Below are positions 1 through 9,079 of a stretch of DNA of 64,000 bases, one piece after another; position 1 is the stretch's first letter; each line of letters starts with the position of its first letter. This stretch comes from Bacillus sp. FJAT-42315 (GTDB taxonomy: Bacteria; Bacillota; Bacilli; Bacillales; Domibacillaceae): NCBI RefSeq assembly GCF_002797375.1, contig NZ_KZ454941.1:2372667-2436666 (forward strand), given 5' to 3'. The notes beneath the pieces were generated by a model. It had not been told where the DNA came from. It saw nothing but the letters and a program-made list of their open reading frames with translations, and searched no databases. Position numbers and translations under genes: made by a program.

Positions 1-581
1 TCAACGACCATTTCTTTCGATTTATAAGCTTCGTCTAAAATTTGTGGCAAACGATGAATATTATGCGTACCAAAGATCATATCGACATGCTGATACGTTT
101 TTAAAATTTTATTAACAACCGACTCCTCTTGGGACATACATCCACAAACACCTAATAATAAATCTGGTCGCTGTTGCTTTAAGGCTTTAAAATGACCTAA
201 TTCGCCAAACACTTTATTTTCAGCATTTTCGCGAATCGCACATGTGTTTAATAAAACGACATGCGCATCATCGACAGAATCCGTAGCTTCATAGCCTAGC
301 GCTAAAAAGATCCCAGCCATTACTTCTGTGTCATGCTCATTCATTTGGCATCCATATGTGCGGATATAGAATTTGCGGCCTTCACCCAGTCCACGAAACC
401 TCTCATCAATTTTGAAATCGTTATGATATTGGATTTCTTCTTTCCCACGCTTTTTAGCATCTTTTAAGGATGGTTGCTGATATACTGATTCAAAATATTT
501 ACTATAATCCTTTTCGGATTTTTTGTCCGTTGGATTATTTTCATTCACTTGTTGTCCATGCTTTCGTTGTTCTTCGTTCAT
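1..581 (-). CDS. miaB: MiaB tRNA methylthiotransferase, N-terminal part
   Basis: First 193 codons of the radical-SAM enzyme that adds the 2-methylthio group to N6-isopentenyl-A37 of tRNAs. The visible part is the MTTase domain with its three auxiliary-cluster cysteines: [10 protein letters not shown] (Cys78), [10 protein letters not shown] and GVCGCMSQE. The radical-SAM CxxxCxxC motif and TRAM domain lie past the window edge. A polar N-terminal extension of about 70 residues is typical of Bacillus MiaB. The ATG at 581 is preceded by AAAGGAG. The gene follows korB and its terminator, so it probably has its own promoter. Truncation is only due to the window boundary. Confidence 0.95.
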   Translation of the reverse strand, partial: MNEEQRKHGQQVNENNPTDKKSEKDYSKYFESVYQQPSLKDAKKRGKEEIQYHNDFKIDERFRGLGEGRKFYIRTYGCQMNEHDTEVMAGIFLALGYEATDSVDDAHVVLLNTCAIRENAENKVFGELGHFKALKQQRPDLLLGVCGCMSQEESVVNKILKTYQHVDMIFGTHNIHRLPQILDEAYKSKEMVV

Positions 582-733
582 TTTAGTTCTCCTTTCCTTT
601 GCTATTAATTAAGCAAAAAGAAAATACATTTGTAATGCGTACACATTATTTTAGTATATAATACAACAAAAAAAAGAACAACTAGACGAGTTCAATCTGC
701 ATGAAAGTGTTAAAAATCGGTTGTTTTTTCAAT

Positions 734-793
734 AAAAAGAGGGTGACACTCAAAAGGTCCGTATTCATCGACCTTTTCGTTCACCCTCTTTTT
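734..793 (-). terminator. Intrinsic terminator after korB
   Basis: Arms AAAAAGAGGGTGA and TCACCCTCTTTTT pair perfectly around an inner AAAGGTC/GACCTTT stem. The U-tract is at the minus-strand exit. It separates korB from miaB and looks usable in both directions. Confidence 0.85.
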
Positions 794-800
794 CATTCCA

Positions 801-1667
801 TTACATAAATTCTTTCACAAGCTTGTCAAAATAAGCATCTTCTAGTTTCAGATCTTGAACAGTTAACGGTTCATCAGAATAACCATATACAAGCTGTTGA
901 TAAGACGGCTTCTCTTTATTTTGATAAATGATCCCCGTGACAAGACTGTCATGCTTCATTAACGTACTCATCGCTAATTCACGATTGGAAGCGTCATACT
1001 CTTCAACCGTTGATAATTTTGTTAAATGTTCTTTAAACCAGTCATACGTATTAATTTTATTATAAGTGACGCATGGGCTGAATACATTAATAATAGAGAA
1101 GCCTTTGTGCGCGATCCCCGCTTCAATGATCGCTGTTAACTCTTTTAAATCAGTTGAAAAGCTTTGGGCAACAAACGTCGCTCCGCTTGTGATCGCTAAC
1201 TCCATCGGTGAAAGCGCGCTTTCAATCGCCCCTTTTGGCGTCGATTTCGTTTTAAAGCCTTCCGCAGAACGCGGCGATGTTTGCCCTTTCGTTAAACCAT
1301 AAATTTGATTATCCATAACGATATAAGTTAAATCAATATTACGGCGCATCGCATGAATCGTGTGACCCATACCAATGGCAAAACCGTCGCCATCTCCACC
1401 CGAAGCGATGACTGTTAAATCTTTATTGGCCATTTTCACCCCTTGAGCAATTGGAAGAGCTCGACCATGGATGCCGTGAAGGCCATAAGAATTGATATAT
1501 CCAGAAATACGACCAGAACATCCAATCCCCGAAATGACTGCGAGCTTCTCAGGTGTTAAGCCTACATTCGCTGCCGCACGCTGAATCGCCGCCTGTACGG
1601 AAAAGTCACCGCAACCTGGGCACCAGTTTGGTTTCACATTATTTCGAAAATCTTTAAACGTCGCCAT
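801..1667 (-). CDS. korB: 2-oxoacid:ferredoxin oxidoreductase, beta subunit (KorB)
   Basis: Beta subunit of a ferredoxin-dependent 2-oxoacid (probably 2-oxoglutarate) oxidoreductase, which makes acyl-CoA, CO2 and reduced ferredoxin. The 288 residues show the cluster-binding CPGCGD (16-21) and a thiamine diphosphate motif beginning GDGDG (91-95) and continuing to MDNQIYGLTKGQ. The ATG at 1667 directly abuts the korA stop (TAAATG), with GGAG just upstream inside korA, so the two subunits are translationally coupled. A terminator follows. Substrate (2-oxoglutarate versus pyruvate or branched-chain acids) is inferred from the usual korAB-miaB neighbourhood in Bacillus, not from diagnostic residues. 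Confidence 0.92.
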   Translation of the reverse strand: MATFKDFRNNVKPNWCPGCGDFSVQAAIQRAAANVGLTPEKLAVISGIGCSGRISGYINSYGLHGIHGRALPIAQGVKMANKDLTVIASGGDGDGFAIGMGHTIHAMRRNIDLTYIVMDNQIYGLTKGQTSPRSAEGFKTKSTPKGAIESALSPMELAITSGATFVAQSFSTDLKELTAIIEAGIAHKGFSIINVFSPCVTYNKINTYDWFKEHLTKLSTVEEYDASNRELAMSTLMKHDSLVTGIIYQNKEKPSYQQLVYGYSDEPLTVQDLKLEDAYFDKLVKEFM

Positions 1668-3404
1668 TTAAAACAACTCCTTGCTGCTTGTATAAATATG
1701 ATGTGGCTGGAATGGATTTCCGTCGTATTTACACAGACTTTTAATTTTTTGCGGGTGGCCTACGTTCATTTTAATAATATTAGCTAATTGACCTGTTGCA
1801 TTGTTTTCCACCACTAACACATTCTTTGTTGATTCAATCAATGGCAAAATTTCTTCTGTCGGGAACGGGTGAATCAGTCGAATTTGCGCATGATTCACTT
1901 TCATTCCTTCTTGCTCTAATCGGTCTATCGCTTCCTCAATCGCACCGCGAGTCGAATTAAAGCCGACGAGTAGTAAATCCGATTGCTCATGTTTCGCATT
2001 TTTATAAACTGGCGTGTTAAACTTCAGATCATTCAATTTCCGCATACGCTTATCCATTTGCGCTTGACGATTAGATGGAGACTCTGATGGTTTACCTGTT
2101 TCATCATGCTCAACACCTGTGACATGGTGAATGCCGTGCTTCATGCCAGGGATCACACGAGGAGAAACACCATCTTCCGTCACTTCATAGCGTTTAAAAT
2201 ACGTCTTCTCTTCCATTTCAGGCAGTTCATCTTGAATCAATTTCCCACGGCGAATTTCCACTTTACTATAATCAAGCGGCTCAACCGTTTGTTTTCCTAA
2301 TGACAATTGCAAGTCAGACAAAATAATGACTGGGCATTGGTATTCCTCTGCCAAGTTAAAAGCCTCGACCGTATCAAAAAAAGCTTCTTCCACTGTGCTT
2401 GGTGCAAGGACAATCTTTGGAATTTCCCCATGCGTTCCATAAATCATCGCCATTAAATCAGATTGTTCCTGTTTCGTCGGTAATCCCGTTGATGGACCTC
2501 CACGCTGTGTATCAACGACAACAAGTGGCGTTTCTGTCATACCAGCTAAACCGATCGCTTCCATCATTAAGGAAAGGCCCGGTCCTGCAGAGGCTGTGAA
2601 TGAACGAATGCCTCCATAGTTCGCACCGATGGCCATCGTTGCTGCTGCGATTTCATCCTCCGTTTGAATAACCGTTCCGCCGACGTCTGGTAATTTTTCA
2701 ATTAAATATTCCATAATTTCAGAGGCCGGTGTAATCGGATAAGCCGCCATTAAACGGACGCCGCCTGCGAGTGCTCCTAGAGCGATCGCATCGTTACCGA
2801 TCATAAACATCCGCTGTTTGCCATCCGCTGCTTGAAGTTCCAGTGCGCCGGCTTTGCCTTCTAATTGGTCAAGCATATAACGATAGCCTGCTTGAATAGC
2901 TTCCATATTTTTTTGAACGACCGCTTCACCTTTACGCCCAAAGATCTCTTGAACGACTCCTGTAAATACTTGAACATCGAGATTAATGACCGCGCAAGTC
3001 GCTCCTACAGCCACCATATTTTTCATCAGTGATGTTCCAAGTTCCGTTGCCATTTCCGTAAATGGCACGATATACAGCTCCGCCTTTGTATCGTCCGGTT
3101 TGACTGGATTAAATTTCGAATCCGCCAAAATCATACCTTTATCGTGTAGTTCCTTGTAGTTCACATCAATGGTCTCCTGATCAAATGCCACCAATATATC
3201 AAGATCATCCGCTACCGCGCGAACAGGTGTCGTGCTTACGCGAATTTTATTGTTCGTATGTCCGCCTTTAATTCTTGATGAAAAATGACGATATCCATAT
3301 AAAAAATAGCCTAAGCGATTCAAAGCCATAGAGAAAATCTCTCCAGTACTTTCAATCCCTTCTCCTTGCTGTCCTCCAACTTTCCAAGAAAGCTGCTCTA
3401 TCAT
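1668..3404 (-). CDS. korA: 2-oxoacid:ferredoxin oxidoreductase, alpha subunit (KorA, gamma-alpha fusion)
   Basis: Catalytic partner of KorB. The 578-residue protein fuses an N-terminal gamma domain (about residues 1-190; GGQQGEGI, FSSRIKGGHTNNKIR) to a PFOR alpha domain (YPITPASEIMEYL, then TASAGPGLSLMMEAIGLAG) and a C-terminal transketolase-like domain. This is the normal two-gene korAB arrangement of aerobic Bacillus. The ATG at 3404 follows AAAGGAG at about 11 nt; an upstream ATG is in another frame. It lies 89 nt downstream of the dipeptidase gene and abuts korB, so all three may form one transcript. Confidence 0.92.
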   Translation of the reverse strand: MIEQLSWKVGGQQGEGIESTGEIFSMALNRLGYFLYGYRHFSSRIKGGHTNNKIRVSTTPVRAVADDLDILVAFDQETIDVNYKELHDKGMILADSKFNPVKPDDTKAELYIVPFTEMATELGTSLMKNMVAVGATCAVINLDVQVFTGVVQEIFGRKGEAVVQKNMEAIQAGYRYMLDQLEGKAGALELQAADGKQRMFMIGNDAIALGALAGGVRLMAAYPITPASEIMEYLIEKLPDVGGTVIQTEDEIAAATMAIGANYGGIRSFTASAGPGLSLMMEAIGLAGMTETPLVVVDTQRGGPSTGLPTKQEQSDLMAMIYGTHGEIPKIVLAPSTVEEAFFDTVEAFNLAEEYQCPVIILSDLQLSLGKQTVEPLDYSKVEIRRGKLIQDELPEMEEKTYFKRYEVTEDGVSPRVIPGMKHGIHHVTGVEHDETGKPSESPSNRQAQMDKRMRKLNDLKFNTPVYKNAKHEQSDLLLVGFNSTRGAIEEAIDRLEQEGMKVNHAQIRLIHPFPTEEILPLIESTKNVLVVENNATGQLANIIKMNVGHPQKIKSLCKYDGNPFQPHHIYTSSKELF

Positions 3405-3493
3405 TGACCATTACACTCCTTTAATACGCTTCTTTCTCCACTCAACTAGTTTATCACTTTTGAGGCTAAATCACTAACTTTATACTTGCTGAT

Positions 3494-4414
3494 TTAGTTT
3501 GGAAACCGACGCGCGAAATTGTAATAAAGAAACTTCTCTGTTTGAAGAGATGAATAATATTTATTCAGCAATTCACCCCATTGTTCATACGCTTCATAAC
3601 GATCTAATCCTAAAATCGTTTCATCAATCCCATCAAAGTCTGAGCCGAACCCAAGGTGATCTTCTCCCCCGAGCTCACATAGATACTCTACATGTTTTAA
3701 TACATCATCGACGGTGGCTTCTCCTTCCTTCTTCACAAAAAAAGGAACAAACGTCAAACCAATCACCCCATCTTTTTCAATGATTGCCTTGAGCTGATCA
3801 TCCTTTAAATTTCTCGGATGAGGGCAAAGCTGATAACAATTAGAGTGGCTCGCTATCGGGAGGTGAGCCACATCTATGACATCCCAAAACGCTTGCTCAC
3901 ATAGATGGGAAACGTCTGTCCATACACCAAAACAATTAAGTTGCTCAACCACTTGCCTACCAAAAGTGGATAAGCCAGCTCCTCTCTTTTCTAAAGCTCC
4001 ATCGGCTACTGCATTGGCATTATTCCAAGTTAATCCAACAGAGCGAACGCCAAGGTGGTAAAGGATCTTTAGCTTGAGAACATCTTCTTCAATTGCTTCA
4101 CAGCCTTCAAGCGTTAATACGACCCCAATTTCTCCCTTAGCTAAATTAAATATATCTTTCCTTGATTGGACTACTTTTATATCAGGATGAGGCTTGATGA
4201 TCTTCTCATAGAATAAATCAATTTGCTCTAATGCTGCTCGAAATCGTTCAAATGGTTTTAGTGTAGGAGAGATAAAAATAGCAAAGCATTGCACTTTGCC
4301 TCTTGCTTTCTTTAACTGTTCATACGTAATATGCAAACCTTGATTTTGTTGAAAGCTTACACCCGTTTCATTTTGAAGTCGATACAAAACATCACAATGA
4401 GCATCAAAAATCAT
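3494..4414 (-). CDS. Membrane dipeptidase family (peptidase M19)
   Basis: A 306-residue zinc dipeptidase of the renal-dipeptidase/M19 family, expected to hydrolyse dipeptides, possibly including D-amino-acid or peptidoglycan-derived ones. The N-terminus MIFDAHCD carries the metal-binding HxD. The bridging Glu is in TLEGCEAI, a further metal His is in SHSNCYQLCPHPRNL, and a late acidic motif is GFGSDFDGI. No signal peptide is visible, so it is probably cytoplasmic despite the family name. The start follows AAGGAGGGG. Genes of this family next to korAB are common in Bacillus. The substrate is not deducible from the sequence. Confidence 0.88.
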   Translation of the reverse strand: MIFDAHCDVLYRLQNETGVSFQQNQGLHITYEQLKKARGKVQCFAIFISPTLKPFERFRAALEQIDLFYEKIIKPHPDIKVVQSRKDIFNLAKGEIGVVLTLEGCEAIEEDVLKLKILYHLGVRSVGLTWNNANAVADGALEKRGAGLSTFGRQVVEQLNCFGVWTDVSHLCEQAFWDVIDVAHLPIASHSNCYQLCPHPRNLKDDQLKAIIEKDGVIGLTFVPFFVKKEGEATVDDVLKHVEYLCELGGEDHLGFGSDFDGIDETILGLDRYEAYEQWGELLNKYYSSLQTEKFLYYNFARRFPN

Positions 4415-4505
4415 CTTACCCCTCCTTAAAACTGATTATTTTAGTCGGATTAATACATTTACTATATGTGATTTAACATAAAATTGCAAATATTTTTTAT
4501 TCAAA

Positions 4506-4575
4506 TAAAAAGTCAGCCTCCAACACCGAGCAGAGGAAAACGCCACTCCATTTTCAGTGTTTGAGCCTGACTTTC
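4506..4575 (-). terminator. Long intrinsic terminator after spoVS
   Basis: AAAGTCAG...CTGACTTT arms extend to about 18 bp with two mismatches (CTCCAACAC/GTGTTTGAG). The minus strand then runs into TTTTTATTT. The loop is unusually long, at about 30 nt. Confidence 0.75.
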
Positions 4576-4585
4576 ATGATGATTT

Positions 4586-4846
4586 CTATCTTGGTTCGAT
4601 AATCAATTTGATCGCGGTTCGTTCTTCCCCATCGATCAAGATGTCGGTAAAAGCAGGAATACAAATTAAATCAACCCCGCTAGGAGCAACAAATCCTCTC
4701 GCAATGGCGACTGCTTTTACTGCCTGATTAAGCGCTCCAGCTCCAATAGCTTGAATTTCAGCGGCACCTCTTTCACGTAGAACACCGGCAAGTGCACCAG
4801 CTACAGAATTAGGATTGGATTTTGCCGAAACTTTTAATACTTCCAT
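4586..4846 (-). CDS. spoVS: Stage V sporulation protein S
   Basis: An 86-residue Alba-like protein that controls sporulation after asymmetric septation and is nearly invariant among Bacilli. The whole sequence matches the family from MEVLKVSAKSNPNSVAGALA to the EERTAIKLIIEPR end, with the full usual length. The ATG at 4846 lies 7 nt after AAAGGGGG; an ATG 7 bases upstream is in another frame and too close to the Shine-Dalgarno. It sits between ymdB and a strong terminator, so it can be transcribed alone. No clear sigma-H promoter was recognised upstream. Confidence 0.97.
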   Translation of the reverse strand: MEVLKVSAKSNPNSVAGALAGVLRERGAAEIQAIGAGALNQAVKAVAIARGFVAPSGVDLICIPAFTDILIDGEERTAIKLIIEPR

Positions 4847-4979
4847 TTCATGGCCCCCTTTATTAAACTATACCGAATGCTCATTCCATCAAACACAGTT
4901 TGTCGCTAGTCTTCCATTGTTACTATATTCGTGGAATGGCTCGCGTATTACTTGTCTATTTAACAAAAGGGGCAAGATG

Positions 4980-5780
4980 TTATTCTGCAATAAATGGATG
5001 ATCTTCGTTAATTAAAACCGGATCAATTGTTTTTGCTAAACCTGTTTTTCGGTCTAGTTCAATCAAACAGGCACTCAGCTGGGTGCGACCGCTTTTCGGT
5101 ACTTCAAATCTAACCGGTAGACTCATGAGGAATTTTTTTAGCACTGCTTCTTTTTCCATCCCTAAAATGCCATCATAAGGCCCTGTCATTCCAACGTCTG
5201 ACAAATAGGCAGTTCCTTTCGGTAACACGCGATGATCTGCCGTCTGAACATGAGTATGTGTACCGACAACGGCCGATACTTTCCCGTCTAAAAACCAACC
5301 GATCGCCTGTTTTTCACTAGTCGCTTCTGCATGGACATCGACAAAGATAAACGGCGTTCGTTTTCTCGCCTCTTCCACCAGTTTTTCGACCTCAGTAAAC
5401 GGACAATCTAATGGAGGCATAAATGTACGCCCTTGAATGTTAATCACCGCAACTTCTACTCCTGCTTGCTTCACGAAGATCAAGCCCTTTCCAGGTGTAC
5501 CTTCTGGAAAATTGGCTGGTCGCACAAGTCGCTTGGCTTCATCGATAAATTCAAATATTTCTTTATTATCCCAAGCATGATTCCCTAATGTGACAGCGTC
5601 CGCTCCATCATTTAAAAACTGACGATAGATTTTCTCAGTAATTCCTCGCCCAGCAGCCGCATTTTCACCGTTGACAATTGTGCATTCAGGTCGGTATTTC
5701 TTTTTAAGCATCGGTAAATACTCACTGACCATTTCTCGACCTAACGAGCCAACTACATCGCCTACAAATAATATTTTCAT
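4980..5780 (-). CDS. ymdB: YmdB metallophosphoesterase / 2',3'-cyclic nucleotide phosphodiesterase
   Basis: A 266-residue dinuclear metallophosphoesterase. B. subtilis YmdB hydrolyses 2',3'-cyclic nucleotides and affects biofilm versus motility decisions. Family motifs are all present: ILFVGDVVGS at the N-terminus (metal Asp), NGENAAAGRG, LGNHAWDN and VDVHAEATSEK, then VVGTHTHVQTAD (metal His pair). The start follows AAAGG. It lies just downstream of rny, the arrangement kept throughout Bacillus, with a hairpin between them that may tune the relative output. Confidence 0.94.
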   Translation of the reverse strand: MKILFVGDVVGSLGREMVSEYLPMLKKKYRPECTIVNGENAAAGRGITEKIYRQFLNDGADAVTLGNHAWDNKEIFEFIDEAKRLVRPANFPEGTPGKGLIFVKQAGVEVAVINIQGRTFMPPLDCPFTEVEKLVEEARKRTPFIFVDVHAEATSEKQAIGWFLDGKVSAVVGTHTHVQTADHRVLPKGTAYLSDVGMTGPYDGILGMEKEAVLKKFLMSLPVRFEVPKSGRTQLSACLIELDRKTGLAKTIDPVLINEDHPFIAE

Positions 5781-5818
5781 CTTTTTTTCCTTTCTATCAC
5801 TTGTTTCTTTACAAAGGG

Positions 5819-5847
5819 AAAGCGGTGTGAAGGACTCACACCGCTTT
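5819..5847 (-). terminator. Hairpin between rny and ymdB (weak terminator or processing site)
   Basis: Perfect 12-bp stem AAAGCGGTGTGA/TCACACCGCTTT with a 5-nt loop, starting at the rny stop codon. The following U-tract is interrupted (TTTCCCTTT), so partial termination or mRNA protection is more likely than complete termination. Confidence 0.6.
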
Positions 5848-7405
5848 ATTTCGCATATTCCACAGCTCGTGTTTCTCTTATCACTGTCACTTTAATATGG
5901 CCTGGATAATCCAGTTCCCCTTCAATCCGTTTTCGAATGTCGCGTGCCAGTCGATGAGCGTGAAGGTCATCGATTTGATCAGGTTTCACCATAATACGCA
6001 CTTCACGTCCTGCTTGAATCGCAAATGATTTCTCTACTCCATCATAGGATTCCGAAATTTCTTCTAGCTTTTCAAGACGGCGAATATAGTTTTCGAGCGT
6101 TTCACTACGAGCACCTGGTCTAGCAGCAGACAGAGCATCTGCAGCGGCCACAAGTACAGCAATAATGGACGTCGGTTCTGTATCTCCATGATGCGACGCA
6201 ATACTATTAATAACAACTGGGTGTTCTTTATACTTCGTCGCAAGCTCTACACCGATCTCTACATGGCTTCCTTCTACTTCGTGATCTACCGCTTTTCCGA
6301 TATCATGAAGTAGTCCAGCACGGCGAGCAAGGATTTCATCTTCACCAAGCTCAGCAGCCATAAGCCCTGTAAGAAAGGCCACTTCCATCGAATGCTTTAA
6401 CACATTCTGACCGTAGCTCGTACGGAATTTCAAACGTCCTAATATCTTAATTAAATCAGGGTGAAGTCCATGAATACCTACTTCAAATGTAGTTTGTTCA
6501 CCTACTTCGCGGATGTATTCATCCACTTCTCTTCTAGCTTTATCAACCATTTCCTCAATACGAGCTGGATGGATTCGTCCATCTTGAACAAGCTTCTCGA
6601 GTGCAATTCGAGCCGTTTCACGACGGATTGGATCAAAACCTGAAAGAATAACCGCTTCTGGCGTATCATCGATAATTAAATCGATACCTGTAAGCGTTTC
6701 AAGCGTTCGGATATTTCGTCCTTCACGACCAATGATACGACCTTTCATTTCATCATTTGGCAAGTTTACAACTGAAACTGTTGTTTCTGCCACATGGTCT
6801 GCTGCACAGCGCTGAATAGCTAGAGAAAGAATACCTTTCGCCTTTTTATCGGCCTCTTCTTTCGCGCGATTCTCTTGCTCTTTTGTCATCACAGCGATAT
6901 CATGTGCAAGTTCTTGTTCGACACGGTCTAAAATGATCGCACGAGCTTCATCACGAGTGAGACTTGAGATTCGTTCCAGTTCAGCTTTCTGTACTTTCAC
7001 CATCTCTTCCACTTTGCTGTCCATCTCTTCAATATGTTGTTGTCTCTTAATCAGAGCTTCCTCTTTCTTCTCAAGCTGAGCCTCACGTTTATCTAATTGC
7101 TCATCTTTACGATCAAGGTTCTCTTCTTTCTGTAATAAACGATTCTCTTGTTTTTGCAATTCGTTTCTTCGTTCACGAAGCTCTAATTCAGTATCTGTAC
7201 GAAGTTTATGAATTTCATCCTTTGCTTCAAGCAGGGCTTCTTTTTTCAACGCTTCCGCTTCTCGGTTGGCATCCTCAATAATTTGTTCTGCCGCACCCTT
7301 TGCCCCTGCAATCTTAGACTCTGCAATGGATTTCCTAACAAAATAGCCAACAACTACACCGACGATTAGGCCAAGCAAAATGGAGATGATTGTAATAGCA
7401 TCCAT
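5846..7405 (-). CDS. rny: Ribonuclease Y
   Basis: Membrane-anchored endoribonuclease that initiates mRNA decay in Bacilli. Order along the 519 residues: a single N-terminal membrane helix (about 5-25, [18 protein letters not shown]), a long charged coiled coil (about 30-200), a KH domain containing [10 protein letters not shown], and an HD domain with the catalytic [12 protein letters not shown]. The length is standard for the family. The start follows GGGGAGG. A clear sigma-A promoter lies about 130 bp upstream, and recA ends in its own terminator before it, so rny-ymdB form a separate unit. Confidence 0.97.
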   Translation of the reverse strand: MDAITIISILLGLIVGVVVGYFVRKSIAESKIAGAKGAAEQIIEDANREAEALKKEALLEAKDEIHKLRTDTELELRERRNELQKQENRLLQKEENLDRKDEQLDKREAQLEKKEEALIKRQQHIEEMDSKVEEMVKVQKAELERISSLTRDEARAIILDRVEQELAHDIAVMTKEQENRAKEEADKKAKGILSLAIQRCAADHVAETTVSVVNLPNDEMKGRIIGREGRNIRTLETLTGIDLIIDDTPEAVILSGFDPIRRETARIALEKLVQDGRIHPARIEEMVDKARREVDEYIREVGEQTTFEVGIHGLHPDLIKILGRLKFRTSYGQNVLKHSMEVAFLTGLMAAELGEDEILARRAGLLHDIGKAVDHEVEGSHVEIGVELATKYKEHPVVINSIASHHGDTEPTSIIAVLVAAADALSAARPGARSETLENYIRRLEKLEEISESYDGVEKSFAIQAGREVRIMVKPDQIDDLHAHRLARDIRKRIEGELDYPGHIKVTVIRETRAVEYAK

Positions 7406-7536
7406 GATTTCACCTCCCCTTGCTATGATCTTTTGTCATGTTTTTAACATGTCGGCTGATACATTGTTTCAACATTTCAATATACAGCATCAATTCTTCC
7501 ACTTTTAAGAGAAAAAAATGTAAAATATACATACTA

Positions 7537-7565
7537 ATTTTATAGGTGCGGAAATTCGTTGTCAA
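7537..7565 (-). promoter_or_regulatory. Sigma-A promoter for rny
   Basis: Minus strand: -35 TTGACA at 7565-7560, 17-bp spacer, -10 TAAAAT at 7542-7537. It lies between the recA terminator and rny, leaving a leader of about 125 nt. Confidence 0.8.
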
Positions 7566-7606
7566 GCGTTTCATCTTAGACACCGTATTAATTCTTTCAT
7601 ATATAC

Positions 7607-7636
7607 AAAAGAAGCAGTGTAACTAAACACTGCTTC
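7607..7636 (-). terminator. Intrinsic terminator after recA
   Basis: GAAGCAGTGT/ACACTGCTTC stem with a short loop, followed on the minus strand by TTTTG. It lies just past the recA stop codon. Confidence 0.8.
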
Positions 7637-7644
7637 AACAGATT

Positions 7645-8691
7645 TTATTCATCTAGAAGGTTAAATTCGTCTGACGCATCCCCTTCTACAGGTTCAGTTG
7701 CATCCTCATCTAACCCATACTGCTTTCGAATCTTCAGCATGATCTCTTGAGAAATATCAGGATTCTCTTTTAAAAATTGCTTAGCATTTTCACGCCCCTG
7801 ACCTAAGCGCTCTTCATTGTAAGAGTACCAAGCACCGCTCTTTTGAATAATATCTTCATCTGAGCCTAAATCAATGATTTCTCCTTCTTTAGAGATACCT
7901 TCTCCGTACATGATGTCCACCTCTGCCACACGGAAAGGAGGAGCTACTTTGTTTTTCACAACTTTTATTTTCGTTTTATTACCGACCATTTCGTTACCTT
8001 GCTTCAATGTTTCTGCACGACGAACTTCTAAACGAACAGAGCTGTAGAACTTAAGCGCACGCCCACCTGGTGTTGTTTCAGGATTCCCGAACATAACACC
8101 TACTTTTTCACGAATTTGGTTAATGAAGATGGCGATCGTTTTCGATTTATTAATCGCTCCTGAAAGCTTGCGCAACGCCTGCGACATAAGACGAGCTTGC
8201 AAACCGACATGCGAGTCACCCATTTCCCCTTCGATCTCCGCTTTCGGTACTAAAGCTGCGACTGAGTCGATGACAAGAATATCGATCGCACCGCTTCGCA
8301 CAAGTGCTTCCGCAATTTCTAATGCTTGTTCCCCTGTATCTGGTTGAGATAGTAAAAGTTCGTCAATATTGACCCCTAACTTTTGAGCGTATACTGGATC
8401 AAGCGCGTGCTCCGCATCAATAAACGCTGCCTGACCGCCATTTGCCTGCACTTCAGCAATCGCGTGAAGAGCCACCGTCGTCTTACCAGAACTCTCTGGA
8501 CCGTATATTTCAATAATACGTCCGCGCGGATAGCCACCCACTCCAAGTGCTGCATCAAGAGCAAGGGAACCACTTGGTATTGTTGAAATTTTGCGGTCGG
8601 TTTGCTCACCTAGCTTCATAATCGACCCTTTACCGAATTGCTTTTCAATTTGTTTTAAAGCCATATCTAATGCTGCTTGACGATCGTTCAT
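7645..8691 (-). CDS. recA: Recombinase A
   Basis: A 348-residue RecA: strand exchange in homologous recombination and co-protease for LexA cleavage. Walker A GPESSGKT spans residues 64-71. Walker B ([10 protein letters not shown]), the L2 loop region ([21 protein letters not shown]) and an acidic C-terminus are present, so the gene is intact with no intron or intein. The ATG follows AAGGAGG. It is controlled by a LexA box and sigma-A promoter in the 388-nt upstream gap. In B. subtilis the upstream neighbour is cinA; here metY is inserted between cinA and recA. Confidence 0.98.
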   Translation of the reverse strand: MNDRQAALDMALKQIEKQFGKGSIMKLGEQTDRKISTIPSGSLALDAALGVGGYPRGRIIEIYGPESSGKTTVALHAIAEVQANGGQAAFIDAEHALDPVYAQKLGVNIDELLLSQPDTGEQALEIAEALVRSGAIDILVIDSVAALVPKAEIEGEMGDSHVGLQARLMSQALRKLSGAINKSKTIAIFINQIREKVGVMFGNPETTPGGRALKFYSSVRLEVRRAETLKQGNEMVGNKTKIKVVKNKVAPPFRVAEVDIMYGEGISKEGEIIDLGSDEDIIQKSGAWYSYNEERLGQGRENAKQFLKENPDISQEIMLKIRKQYGLDEDATEPVEGDASDEFNLLDE

Positions 8692-8765
8692 TCAAATTCC
8701 TCCTTAAAATAACAAATCTATTAAAAAAATTAACTATTGAATTTCCTGTTTCAAAATCTATCATT

Positions 8766-8794
8766 ACTATACCTTTTTCATGAGATAATTTCAA
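8766..8794 (-). promoter_or_regulatory. Sigma-A promoter for recA
   Basis: Minus strand: -35 TTGAAA at 8794-8789, 17-bp spacer, -10 TATAGT at 8771-8766. It gives a leader of about 70 nt to the recA ATG. The LexA box ends 8 bp upstream of the -35. Confidence 0.82.
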
Positions 8795-8802
8795 GTAAAA
8801 AG

Positions 8803-8816
8803 CGAACATTTATTCG
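8803..8816 (-). promoter_or_regulatory. LexA (SOS) box upstream of recA
   Basis: Minus strand CGAATAAATGTTCG has one mismatch to the Bacillus LexA consensus CGAAC-N4-GTTCG. Its position just upstream of the -35 matches the layout I recall for B. subtilis recA. Flanking AAAAAGC/GCTTTTT extends it to a 10-bp inverted repeat that could also act as a weak hairpin. Confidence 0.8.
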
Positions 8817-8820
8817 CTTT

Positions 8821-8995
8821 TTTAACATTTACATGTTTTGAGAAAAAAGACCACACAATCTGAAGAGTGACATCTTTTGGAGAAAAATTGAGGAAGAGAC
8901 TGATAAATATCCGCATACCCATATTACCACAGTCTTTATCAAGAAGGGTATCTTTAGTGAATGATTTCAATCAACTTATACGCTATTTTCATCAT
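8821..8995. other. Remainder of the recA-metY intergenic gap
   Basis: The 388-nt gap 8692-9079 holds the recA leader, promoter, LexA box and metY terminator. The remaining 175 nt show no convincing gene, RNA or promoter. A short plus-strand frame through it has no Shine-Dalgarno and low-complexity content. Confidence 0.5.
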
Positions 8996-9073
8996 AAAAA
9001 GACCGACGCTAAAATGGAATATACAGTAACTAACCTATACCGTATAGATATTCCATCTAAGCGCCAGTCTTTT
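8996..9073 (-). terminator. Long terminator after metY
   Basis: AAAAGAC...GTCTTTT arms continue through CGCT/AGCG and ATGGAATAT/ATATTCCAT, with a small inner TATAC/GTATA hairpin. T-runs on both sides suggest bidirectional function. Confidence 0.75.
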
Positions 9074-9079
9074 ATTTTT

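Noticed and set aside
8796-8820. Terminator at the recA LexA palindrome
   Set aside because: It lies upstream of the recA promoter, is AT-rich, and fits a LexA box better. Some termination cannot be excluded.
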